A stretch of 64,000 nucleotides of DNA, taken from contig CM029111.1 of assembly GCA_016859345.1 (NCBI GenBank), positions 12,589,714 through 12,653,713 of the forward strand, given 5' to 3'. Under the pieces are notes generated by a model that saw only the letters and a program-made list of their open reading frames with translations, had not been told where the DNA came from and searched no databases. Below, in pieces: positions 54,493-64,000 of the stretch. Each line of letters begins with the position of its first letter. Within the stretch, counting starts at the first letter, position 1. The translations under genes and the position numbers were made by a program. The stretch is from Istiophorus platypterus (lineage: Eukaryota > Chordata > Actinopteri > Istiophoriformes > Istiophoridae).

Positions 54493-54540
54493 GGTGGGGG
54501 GGTGTGGGGGTGTGTGTGTGGGGGTGTGGGGGGGGGGGGT
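54493..54540 (+). repeat. G-rich (GGGGTGTG)n tract
   Basis: Nearly 50 nt of G runs separated by T or TGTG. Confidence 0.93.
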
Positions 54541-55974
54541 TGCTACTTTCACAGGAAAAAAGAAAAATGTGTAAAAATATCCACAAAAGCGTATGAAAAT
54601 ACCGTGTTTATTAGATGAAAATTAGACCGTGGATGGAAATGCACGCCGGGAAGAAAATCTTGGGTGTGATCAAGACGACAAGTCGGCTGAGGAGGGAAAT
54701 AAAAAGGTGTGCAGGGCTCATAGGATCACGTCGGTGACTCACAAAGTGGCACTTCGCACTGATGCAACCACTTAGAGAAGACGCAGGCACTGTGCCTGTA
54801 GACTTGCACAATGAAAGATAAGAGTAATGGTTACTATGCCGCTCCACCTGCAAAATTCTTTTTTACTTCTGGATGTGGTCGTCTTCCACCAGAGTCCAAA
54901 AAGACAGGTTTTAGTCCAGAAATTGAAGGATTGAGTAGATTCAACAACTTGCGCTGTGTTCTTTACAAGTTCTTGAGTTCAGCAGCCTTGGTGTAAATAC
55001 CTCAGAGAAACATCTTTAAAATTGGGTTTAATTTTCACAGCAGCCGGTGACCTTAACAGCAAATTACAGGAAAGAGCAGATCTATTTGTCTCTAAAAGCC
55101 TGCAGCAGTGATAAAATGTTTTTCAGACGTCTCGTTGGGCTCATAAATGTGCCATGGGGAGCAGCGAAGGTGTTGCATAAAGGCTAATCGGGGAGGCGAG
55201 AAAACAGGTTGCACCAGTTCTCTCACCATCGTGTCAGATAAAGGGAGCTCCGAGCTGAGCCAGAGAACCGTCGCCTCATTATATGATTTGACATGACACA
55301 TGAGGGTCTATGTGTCACATTGCCAACGGAGGAAAACAAATTACGTCTTTCAAGTCAACATAAAGGACATCGGTTGCTTGTGGGAAACACAGGGGGCAGG
55401 GTATGATTGGCAAATTAATACTCTAATAAAAAAAAGTTCTTGGGATAAAACTTGTTGGATCAGCTCATCTACAGCTGACAGACCCATAGTGACGCTACAC
55501 GGTGCAGCTATGTAACGAGCCTCTAGTGTTTTGACATGCGTGTCACCATGTAGCCATGCAATCCACGTGTTTCAGATTCTTATCACCTAACAGCCACCGA
55601 CTATTTTCTTTGAGCTTCGGCAAGCCATGTTCTAGCAAGCGGAACATTCCCTCTACATTTCTTATTCATTCAATCAACAGCCTTCAATCATGGACCAAAC
55701 AGTAACCCGGTGCTTGCTAAAGAGAACCTCTCGCGGTCAACACAGCCAGACTGAATATCACATTGAATTTTAGGAAGTGAAAAGATTAACGACGTGACCT
55801 TTCAATGTAAATAAAAAGGAGAAGTTAGAGGGGAACCAGCTTCACAATGGTGTCACTGTAACGGAGAATAACTCGTGAGAGCTGATGGCGACACAGAAAG
55901 TCTGCACCTGTAACATCATGGGACACATAAAAGTGACAAAATAACGCCACATCGGCCTTTTATAAGTAACAGAA

Positions 55975-55980
55975 TTTAAT
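55975..55980 (-). promoter_or_regulatory. candidate polyadenylation signal of the SARG-family gene
   Basis: On the minus strand this reads ATTAAA, about 280 nt past the stop codon and followed by T/G-rich sequence. A canonical AATAAA also exists at 54607-54612, about 1.65 kb past the stop. The sequence alone does not decide between them. Confidence 0.3.
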
Positions 55981-56258
55981 TTACAAAACAACGACAGCAG
56001 CGGTGAGAGAGTCAGTAATATCCTCGATAGCCAGTTGAACAAGAAGTAAAACACGACAGTAGGCTGCACAATATATCATGACAGTATTCAAGTCATGTGA
56101 GGCAGTCTCTGGTTATAATAGCTTAATGCAGTAAAATGGAAAATACATAAATATGTGGTTAAGCTGCTTCCCGAAAGAATTGCACTGCCTTCATCAGTTA
56201 TGGCGTCTGGAGGGTGTCCATGGCACTTAGCTGAGGTGCAGGATGTGGCGGCGATGCA

Positions 56259-57814
56259 CTAGTCCCTGAGCAGCCCCAGCTTCTTCAGGGCCTCTCGGCG
56301 GTTCCCTCCGTTTTCCGCTCGGGGGCAGATCAGCACGCTGATGCCCTGCGACCGAGGCAGCTTCTGAGAGTCGCCGGAGTGCTGGAGGGCGATGTGGGTG
56401 AGACTCCGTGAGTCTGGGTCCTGGCTGGTGGCACGGCCTGCCTGCAAACCCGCTCCCTGAGCGCCTGAAAACTCCTTCCCGCTCCCCAGAGAGGCGGGGC
56501 GGGGCCGACTGTTACGCAGCTGGCTGGGGCTCAGTTTGCTGCTGACGCCCTGACTGGCCGTGTCGGAGTCTTGACTTGCCATGTAGCTGCTTAGACCCAG
56601 GCCGGAGCGCTCCAGGGTGGCCGATTTGACTCCTATGATCTTGGGCGGGGTTAAATGCTTGGCCAGGCCGGAAGGGGTAAGAGGAGGCGAATTCACCAGT
56701 GCATTAACATTGGCCCCTGAAACCTCTTTGACAGCAGGGAGTTCGTTATCTGATGGCAGGGGTCCGGAGGGGTCACAGAAAGCAGCAGGTGCTGGGAGAA
56801 TATTGGGAGCTGATGATGACACGGCAGCAGGAGACTGAGGAGGGAAAGAGGCAGGTAGTGGGCTATTGGATGGTGTCGAGAGAGGTGTATGTGGAGCTGT
56901 TGGGCTGATTGGAGAAGGAGGCGCTCCCCATGATCTTCTAGTTTTGGGAGAGTGTTTGGGGCTCAGAGCGGGACCCGAATCTGACTCGTCGCTTTTTAGC
57001 AGGCCGAGCTTTCGGAGAGCCTCGAAGCGGACCCTCTGAGGGTCCAAGAGCAGCCTGTCACCGCTGCTGGGGACCGAATGCCCCGAGCTACTGTCGGAGC
57101 CAGCCACGGATGCCTTGTGTGACTTCAGAATAATGTTGGCGGGAAGCTTCTTGGGCTTAGGGGCCACAGCGGGCGGGCTCCTGGGCTCAGCAGGCGGGCT
57201 CCTGGGCTCAGTGGGCGGGCTCCTGGGCTCAGCAGCCTCGGGAGGAGGGCTCATCTGGTGGCCGGAGGAGACGGCTGGTGGACTCCGAGCGAGAAACACT
57301 TCGGGCAGAGTCATGTTTGGTGTTTCCTGGATTTTAGAGGAGCCCACTGAAGTCCTCTTCACAGAGGCTCTCTGACGTAACTGTTCCAAGTCAATAGTTG
57401 CACCTGGCTTGTTGCTGGATATCCCTGCATACGGAGGATGGTGCTTGACTTCCTCCGGGCGGGCAGGAGGGCGCGGTTCGTCCATGAAGTCTGAGGGAGG
57501 AGGGATCAGGCCCAGATCTATATCAGAAGCCTCTGTGGACCGACCTGGGCAAAGTCCCGTACCTGAGACGATCTTAGGATTACCATCTCCATCCGTGGAT
57601 GCACACAGCAACTCAGTCTGAGTAGCAGGAGGAGGGATTTCACAAGCAGCGACTGAGTCGGTGACCGGAGGCTCAGGCTTAGTCGTGAGGTTCGGTGATG
57701 CTGAGTTGAGATCCTCCGTGTCAGCTCCTAAAACAGGAGAGGACTGTGGTTCGGAGATATTCGGAGCACGATGCTCAGCGCTCCCAACCTCGTCAGGCTC
57801 GAAACTGGAAACCT
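56259..57814 (-). CDS. SARG-family coding exon 3 (large terminal coding exon)
   Basis: The exon has 1556 nt and encodes residues 90-607 and the TAG stop at 56259-56261. The acceptor is CTTTAG. The open frame runs on into the intron, up to 57902. The exon holds LIPPPSDF, three EPRSPP repeats at residues 285-304, the PKPKKLPANIILKS block, a first EALRKLGLL motif at 354-362, a long Pro/Ser-rich stretch (about 370-480), TLERSGLGLSSY, NSRPRPASLG and a second EALKKLGLL motif at 597-605. Its base composition is richer in G+C than the surrounding non-coding DNA. Confidence 0.95.
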
Positions 57815-58876
57815 CTAAAGAAAGGAAAGCACAACTGCTGCAATTAGTACGCAGGCATGAGACGCATAACCAGTTAAGACTACATGCAGGACAGAATATC
57901 AAATGAGCATACCATTTACTGCCGTCCCACCCATTTCTTCTGCCTGCAACCCAGCATCCGGCTCAATGCTGGATAAGCCGCTGTCCTCCTGCACCTCTAG
58001 CGCCTCAATGGTTTCTTCAAGATACATGAGACATGCCCTCTCTTCTGCAGATAAGTGCTCCATACTGTCTTCACTCTGCACACAAAAGACTCTGAACTAT
58101 ATTAAAGTTTTATTAAAAAGAAAAAAAACAAAAACCAAAAAAAACATTGCATTTTGACAGAATCTCTCAACTCCTCAGCAGCCTCTGTCCTCAATTTATT
58201 CCTAAACGTGGGCGTGAGAGACAGGACAGGAGCGACAGGTCAGAGTTGGTTCATGTTCAAACAGCTTTGACCTATCAAAGCGGGACCATAATAGGAGTTA
58301 CACTGCTCCCGGTATGGTCCTGACTATCTTTCATTCCATATTGGCCTGTCAGAAGAAGTTATTTCAGGTGACTGTAAGTGCCTGTGAAGAGCTTGACATT
58401 TTCTCCCCTCTAGTCGTCTTAAAAAAAACAAAAAAAACAAAACCCTTGATGGCCTCTTTCTGAACAAACATGAGAGTATTTCACCTCAAACAGATTCGCT
58501 TCCTCTCATCATCTTTCATGTAACCTTCTCATATTGACTACAAATGCCAACGCAGGCTTCATTACAACCTGATGCAAAAGTCTCAGTTCCTTTTTTCCCC
58601 TCTCTCTGCTAGGAACCAAGCATTGTTGCAAGTAATGTTTATTCAGACCCGCCAAAGGAGACTAGAGAGACAGTCAAGCCCATCAACATGTTGTGCTATG
58701 CAATAAACAGACCCAGCAGCACAGTCAGTGGGTTAGATGACTGAAATGAGGAGATCAACAGCAGCACTCACATAGCCAGAGTTCACGCTCATTACGCTGT
58801 CGCAGCTCCCAGCACTGTCCATATAGCTCAAGGACTCCATGGCAACACCGCCGGGCCACGCGTTGCTCTTCGGCAT
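56259..58876 (-). CDS. SARG (C1orf116) family protein, complete 607-residue coding sequence in three exons
   Basis: The coding sequence is the join of 58772-58876, 57913-58075 and 56259-57814 and ends in TAG. The length of 607 residues compares with 601 in human SARG. Conserved landmarks in family order are: MPKSNAWPGG at the N-terminus (human MPERELWPAG), SCDSVMS near residues 24-30, an acidic segment LSAEERACLMYLEETIEAL at 43-61 (human LSTEEKECLLFLEETIGSL), LIPPPSDF at 192-199, PKPKKLPANIILKS at 308-321, TLERSGLGLSSY at 489-500, NSRPRPASLGSGKEF at 524-538, and C-terminal REALKKLGLLRD. The rest is Pro/Ser-rich and probably disordered. In human the gene responds to androgen, and the molecular role of its cytoplasmic protein is poorly known. 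An in-frame upstream ATG at 58915 would add 13 residues; I chose 58876 because it aligns with the family start. PROSER2 shares only the acidic N-terminal segment. Confidence 0.9.
57171..57230 (-). repeat. coding minisatellite, three 21-nt units
   Basis: On the plus strand the unit reads gggctcagcaggcgggctcct with small changes. It encodes EPRSPP plus Thr or Ala three times (residues 285-304 of the SARG-family protein). Confidence 0.9.
57913..58075 (-). CDS. SARG-family coding exon 2 (acidic conserved segment)
   Basis: The exon has 163 nt and covers residues 36-89, starting SEDSMEHLSAEERAC. It holds the most conserved N-terminal block of the family, LMYLEETIEALEVQEDSGLS. The acceptor is TGCAG. 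The donor is GGTATG, leaving one base of a split Glu codon (phase 1). Reading through the 98-nt intron that follows meets a stop after four codons, so retention would truncate the protein. Confidence 0.9.
58076..58771 (-). other. SARG-family intron 1
   Basis: The intron has 696 nt, with GTGAGT donor and GTGTGCAG acceptor. A run of A/AC repeats at 58121-58145 is the only notable content. Confidence 0.85.
58772..58876 (-). CDS. SARG-family coding exon 1
   Basis: The exon encodes residues 1-35, from MPKSNAWPGG to SVNSGY, including the serine-rich SCDSVMS motif shared with human SARG. It ends in phase 0 at a GTGAGT donor. Translation could also begin at an in-frame ATG at 58913-58915. Whether this exon begins at a transcription start or at an acceptor is not clear. 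The sequence 5' of it has several AGs but no strong pyrimidine tract. Confidence 0.82.
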
Positions 58877-59551
58877 CGCACAGCGACGAGAGTGAGGACA
58901 GGACCGGGCCTTCACGGTCCTGTTTTAACTGTGTAACTCTCACCTACGGTCGGTCTGACGAAAAGCTCTGAAAAGTCGGGAAGAAAATGTAAGGAGAGGA
59001 TGGGCAGACCAAACTGGAACCAGATGATTTTTTCTTTTCCCCACTAGGCACAGTTATGACAAAATGTTAAATGAACAATTTATCAGATGATGAAACAAAG
59101 AATGACTCCCTACAACAGGTAAAGATGAGATGAAACTGTAGTTTGAGGCTAATAATGGTCATAAATTAGTCAGTAAACAAAACAGCAACAACTATTAATG
59201 TCAAATCTTTCCATTAGTGTGATAAATTAAAGGCATAAATGAAAAGCTCATGGTTAAATGAAGCTCATAATGTAATAACTCTTCTATCAATACATCACCG
59301 TGATGCATTAAGTATAACTAGTTATGCTAATTGAGTCATTAAATAAATTAATGGTCGAATTAGTAAACATTTTATTTTCCCATAAGATGTGGCCTGAATT
59401 AAAATTGATGGATCAACATAAGGATGGATATTCATGAAATTCAAATATTTACAATTACAGACTTCTCTCATGCATATTGATCACTTTATTAAACACAGTG
59501 GATGATTGTGAGTTGAATCTTCAATATTATTCTCTCTGAAAAGATGAGCTG

Positions 59552-59780
59552 AACAACTATTTTGATAACTTATTAATCGTTAGGCATCGCTCTTTGTCTT
59601 CTGTGATAGTATACTGAATATTCTGAGGGGCATTACCTGTTGGTTGGAAAAGACAACATTTCAGTATGTCACCTGTGGTGTAATTGTGTTTGGCATTTTT
59701 GAACATTATCATGTGATTAATTGAGGAAGTAATTGGCGGAGTTTGGGGTGATGAAAAATAATGGTTAGTTGCAGCCTTAA
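59552..59780 (-). mobile_element. MITE-like foldback fragment
   Basis: The left end gaacaactattttgataact is followed by tattaatcgt; the right end is ataatggttagttgcagcct. The ends are those of the same abundant fish element seen at 38741, here in reverse orientation and with both ends kept. Confidence 0.6.
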
Positions 59781-62700
59781 TATATTGTGCCACCGGAACA
59801 TCAAATAAATTGCAACATGACTGATGTAAGGTCAACGGCTTTCTACATTCACTCTGAATCATAATATGGCAAGAGAATATTTTGCACCACAGCACTCAGG
59901 CTCCGCTGTACACATGATCATAAGTTACACGGTGATGCATTGTTTGTTAGTTGGTATTCCAGTCACTATGCTTCAGGGAAGCAAGAGAGAAACGCTCATC
60001 TTTGCTTATGAATATGCATGACACACTTTCCGTCATGTACAATCTGTGTAAAGACAGTCGATACGCCGTGTTATGTTTCAGCACTACGCTGCTCACTTGT
60101 GTTCCCCGTCCATTATCCCGTGTCAGGCCTGACAGCAGAATGAAAGTGCGCCAGCCAAAAACTCGAGGGATTATCACTGGCTCCTCATCGGCTAAAGGGA
60201 TTCAAGGAAGGGGATTTTTTAAAGATCCTCCCTAAAAGACGGATGATTCGGAAACAAATACGGCAGGAAATGAATTCACAAGATCTCGTCTAAAAGGCCA
60301 CTTAAGGAGAAGTTCTTACCGCCTTACTTTCCCTTTTAAGTACTTAAGAGTGAATTAGAAAGTGCCAGAAGCAAATACCACAAACACGAAGAGACAACGT
60401 TTGATCAACTTGGGTTCAAAACTCTGCGGTGGATTTCAGTTAACTAGGTCACACAAATGCAATATACCATAGTCAAAGACAAAAGCCTCACAGCCCGTCG
60501 CAGGACCCGTTCGTCACGTAGACGCAGCTGCACTATCAGGTTCAGGTGTGTTGGTGGGAGCAGAGCAAAAGCTAAGAAACGCTAACTTTATTCTTCTCTT
60601 ATCTCATAGAACGTTTGATTAAACATATAAAAGCAACTGAATTAGAGCTTTTAAGTCTTCACGAGTCAGCATCGAATTAGCCGCCAGAATGACACGAGGT
60701 TTTCTAAGCCCAGCGCTGCAAGAAAGCGGTGCCTTATCATAATAATTACTGGGGCATGAGGTTCCTCTGAGGACGACCCCGGCGCAGACGTTCATTCTCC
60801 ATAAACAGAGTCTCGCTCTGCGAGTACAAGAGAGTTCAAATTTCACTTATGTGTGACACAATCAGTGTTTCTATAAAAATGGGAGCAGCCTCTTATGTTT
60901 CTTGAGTTAAAAAAATAAATAAAAATGGGACATCGTGGACACTTTAGAAGCAGATTCAAATATTTTCACACTCCTTTTAGGCCAAAACTGAATAAATACA
61001 TAATCAATTGAGTATTGCTCCACCAGAATTTTGCTGCTGGCGGTAAGGACAGGGGACACTGAAAATGGCTTCTTTGAAATAAATGAACTTGAGCAAATAA
61101 AGTATGAGAAATTCAAATAATTCATGCATTTTAGAGCTTTCCATCCTAGATGGCTGACCAAAGTTCTCTGAATCTTGGGGTTGTGACATAATTATTTCTA
61201 AAATCCTGGCAAGGCCTTTGGTTTCATTGAACATATGCTTTCCATTGAGACGACCATGTCATCGTAAACGTGGATAAATCATTTGAAAATCAAACCTTCC
61301 TTTGCCTTGTTGATCTATACTAGAGCAGTGGTTCTCCGACTTTTTTGCTTGTAAACCCTTAAAATGAGGACGTGTCTCCTTGGCGTGAGTTAGCGGCATT
61401 TTTACTTTTCACATTGTTTGAAAGATTTTGAGAGTCTTGAAGAGGTGAAAATATCCAGTATTTGGCAAAGGGGAAAGAGCTGAATTGGAAAGAAAATATG
61501 TCAAAAAAAGTGGCATGTTTGTGTTTTTCTTTCATTCCCTTTTATTATCACTGTCAAGTCGTTTCTGTCTACAGTCAAACCCTTAACTCCTCATTTTTTC
61601 AAAACAAGCAACAGGTTCAGTGAGAATTTCAACTCGTTCCAAGGGTTTCCTAGAAATGAGAAACAAGGAAGAGGACGAGAATTAAGGAAACATAAAACCT
61701 GATTTTACTTGAAATAAACTGTATACACAGTGATTAATGGATTTAGAAAGACTTGTCTGAGGACTTGAGTTAGAGGGATAAATGACTTGGTAAGAAGGAG
61801 GTTTTGCAGTGACTCTGTGATTCTGCAGATATATGTTGGGTTCTCACCCCTTGGTTGGTTAATCTAGAAGACTGGAAAAGAGCAATGGCATTCTGGCCTG
61901 TTGACACGAAGACATAGCAAAGCCGGTTAAGAAAAAAGGAAAAAGAAACCCGATCGCCAATGCCCCCATTCATACATGTTTTCCGGCAACAAAAGCTGGT
62001 TGACAAAGCATCCACGGGCCTCCCGTTGCCGCTACCTCCCATCAGGGCATTAAGATCAGCGGCGACAAGAGGCAAACGTCCAAACTTCGGCAGCCAACAA
62101 CTTTCGAAAACCCGAGCGAGGCCACAAACCTGTAGGGCAGCGATGGGAAAGACGGCACTGCACCCACGGCTGAGTCAGGATTTAATAGTGTCAGGAATGT
62201 CACTTTGCTTGCTTCCACGTCTATAAGACAGGTCTTAAATTCAGCCGAGCGCCCTGATGTGACTGGGCGTTCCACTTGAATTACAACTCGACAGATAAAA
62301 TGTTTTAACTATAAAGGGGAGGGTCAGCTCGGGACCTTTAATGTGTTTATTGCGAGGACAGCTGCGCGGTTTGCGAGCCAGGCTTATTACAAACCCAGGG
62401 ATTATCATTTACAATCTATAGTGACAAATGACAGTGTGTTCGTGAGGAAGGGGGAGGGTAGGTTAGGGGGGGGGGTCCAAAAAATGTGAAATATGTTTTC
62501 AAGGGCAGTCAGTCAGAGAACTAGTTTAATGATTAACAGTAAACAAAAGTTCATGGTGAGCACCAGTTTGTACAACTCTCAACCCGCTGGACTGAACATA
62601 AATATTTCATTAATGTTTAGCTTGGCCGCCCATCCCACTAAGATGACTATTATTGACATTTAAATGCAAATATTTGTGCCTTTCCCTGACTCAATATCTA

Positions 62701-63445
62701 CTTGCTAAGCCACTAAACACTGAGTGATTAATCGCCTATGATCAGTGTGTTATCTTAAAAAAAAATTATTTTTTTATTTTTTTTCAAATTAAAAGAAAAT
62801 GTTTCCATAAAGCAGGAAAAGTGATTAATGATTCTAGTCATGTGTGGGAATATATCTAACACAGTCAGGAGGCCTCCGCGGTTCGCCTGTTTCCTACGTT
62901 TCTTTTCAAGCCGGACGGATGACACCTGACGCATGATGGAACTATCCGCGCAAAGAGGGTCACTCATACACATGAACCACTGGGAAAAAGTTAAAAATAA
63001 ATAAACAAACAAACAAGAGCCTGAAAACCGGGGGTCAAAGTTTGTTCTGACCAAGTGACACACACGCACAAACGAGCACGCACACACACGCACGGAGCAC
63101 ACTAGTCTAAGCAAGGATGACCACATTTCCAGCAAAGATCCGACCCTTGGTTTCAAGCGCGTAAACAAACTTTTTGTTCCCGACAACTCCTCCGCTTACA
63201 CCAGACAAACTGACAACTCACCGGAGATGTCGGGCTAATGAGGTCGCGGTTAAACGGCGCAGCTGTCGTCGGGTCTCAGTCCATGGCGGCCGGGACGCGC
63301 CTCTCTCCGCCACCGGCAGCTCCACCGTTCTTGGAAGTAAAAGTACGAGGCGTCTGCGTCGGCGTCGGCGGCCAGAAGGGACTGACGGGACAGGTGTGGT
63401 GGTGGTGGTGGTGGAGGGAGGAGGAGGGGGCAGCCAGGTGAGCAG

Positions 63446-63527
63446 CCAATCGGCTCCTCCGGACGGGGTTTGACTTGTTTGGCCAATCGGGGAGCACCTG
63501 ACTGTGCGTTGTCGGGGACGCGCCAAT
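63446..63527. promoter_or_regulatory. three CCAAT boxes in a GC-rich promoter-like region
   Basis: CCAAT occurs at 63446-63450, 63483-63487 and 63523-63527, all in the same orientation, spaced 37 and 40 nt, in CpG-rich DNA (63200-63560). NF-Y binds such arrays, and even spacing of about 30-40 nt is typical of functional ones. The gene served could be the SARG-family gene (minus) or one beyond the window (plus). Confidence 0.45.
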
Positions 63528-63909
63528 GGAATAACAGAAGCCAGGTGGGCGCGTAGGCTGCGCGTGGACTGTATGGACGCTCTATACAGCCGGTAAATGG
63601 CGAGAGTTTTATTCTTTTATTGTACAAGTAGTGAAAATATAATATCTTCAGTTACAGGCTTTATAGGCTCATATAACGTGCGCAAAGATATGGAATAATA
63701 AAAAGAGGCTTTTACTGTTGTTTGGATTTTGAGCTTAGCTCCTCTCTGAGTGCGCCCTGGTACCGAGGTGTTCTGGGTTTAATGATGGGGCTGACCCGAG
63801 CTGGCCTAACACGAACCACAGCAGGCAAGGGGGGGGGGGGGGGGGCACTGGGGTCGCAGTTCAGCCGCCCCGGGGAGGGAGGGGGGGGGCAAGGTTTCAG
63901 GAGAAGTCC

Positions 63910-63946
63910 GTGGAGATGCTCTACAACTGTTGTGGAGCATCTCCAC
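63910..63946. repeat. near-perfect 37-nt palindrome
   Basis: The left arm 63910-63927 is gtggagatgctctacaac and the right arm 63929-63946 is gttgtggagcatctccac, with a one-base spacer. Seventeen of 18 positions pair; the exception is T opposite G. Confidence 0.95.
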
Positions 63947-64000
63947 AACTGATCTGCCATGAAGGACTTGGATTCCGAACCAACAGGGCCATGAGGAGAC

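Larger units (their letters stand above)
46659..56258. other. intergenic region between scube3 and the SARG-family gene
   Basis: About 9.6 kb, containing the scube3 upstream region (46659-47580), simple repeats, an orphan CpG-rich block (53400-54130) and a G-rich tract (54493-54540). The SARG 3' UTR occupies an unknown part of the high end. No coding gene is supported. Open frames here are low-complexity (Arg/Glu, Ser/Leu or Pro runs from GA/TC repeats). Confidence 0.65.
58877..64000. other. region upstream of the SARG-family start codon
   Basis: About 5 kb with no supported coding exon. It holds a MITE fragment (59552-59780), a short repeat-like motif at 61325-61380 (agcagtggttctccgacttt), a GC-rich block at 63200-63560, G runs near 63829-63845, and a palindrome at 63910-63946. 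A 5' non-coding SARG exon may lie here. A good donor-like caggtgagc is on the plus strand at 63435-63443, and a weaker GTGTAAGC on the minus strand near 63195-63202. Confidence 0.5.

Noticed and set aside
63174..63627. Several frames on both strands in the GC-rich end region
   Set aside because: Composition-driven, with poly-Arg and poly-Pro; none joins the SARG frame.
1..64000. CRISPR-like arrays, prophage or operon structure
   Set aside because: Regular repeats here are microsatellites without spacers, and gene structure is intron-exon.

Overview
This window is vertebrate nuclear DNA, most likely from a teleost fish. Coding exons are short and separated by long introns. The non-coding DNA is full of CA/GT/TA microsatellites, and it carries a tRNA-derived SINE and foldback repeats of types that I recognise from spiny-rayed fish genomes. 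The species call is an inference. No operons, prokaryotic genes, CRISPR arrays or rRNA genes are visible.

Both genes I can support lie on the minus strand. The first (3833-46658) is the 5' part of a SCUBE3 orthologue. It has a signal-peptide exon and then five EGF-like exons in the family order, each with six cysteines and all in splice phase 1. Together they give residues 1-249 of a protein that is about 990 residues long in human. The remaining EGF modules, the spacer, the cysteine-rich repeats and the CUB domain must lie beyond position 1. The second gene (56259-58876) encodes a complete 607-residue protein of the SARG (C1orf116, specifically androgen-regulated gene protein) family in three coding exons. 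Human SARG has 601 residues.

Layout from high to low coordinates, which is the direction of transcription: a GC-rich, CCAAT-box-rich, promoter-like region at 63.2-63.6 kb; an apparently empty stretch with two old repeat fragments; the three SARG exons; about 9.6 kb of intergenic DNA with an orphan CpG-rich block at 53.4-54.1 kb; a purine/pyrimidine-rich, CpG-rich region at 46.97-47.58 kb just upstream of scube3; scube3 exon 1; an 18.3 kb first intron; then the EGF exons at 28.2, 24.7, 15.8, 5.5 and 3.8 kb.

I see no functional link between the two genes. SCUBE3 is a secreted or cell-surface EGF/CUB glycoprotein that acts in BMP/TGF-beta/FGF-type signalling. SARG is an intracellular, proline/serine-rich, probably disordered protein of poorly known function. 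I found no clearly new biological system. The observations most worth checking are: dinucleotide repeats placed just behind three of the five EGF-exon splice donors; a tandem splice acceptor that would alter the EGF3-EGF4 linker; two related copies of a roughly 0.9 kb repeat in different scube3 introns; and a near-perfect 37-nt palindrome close to the window end.
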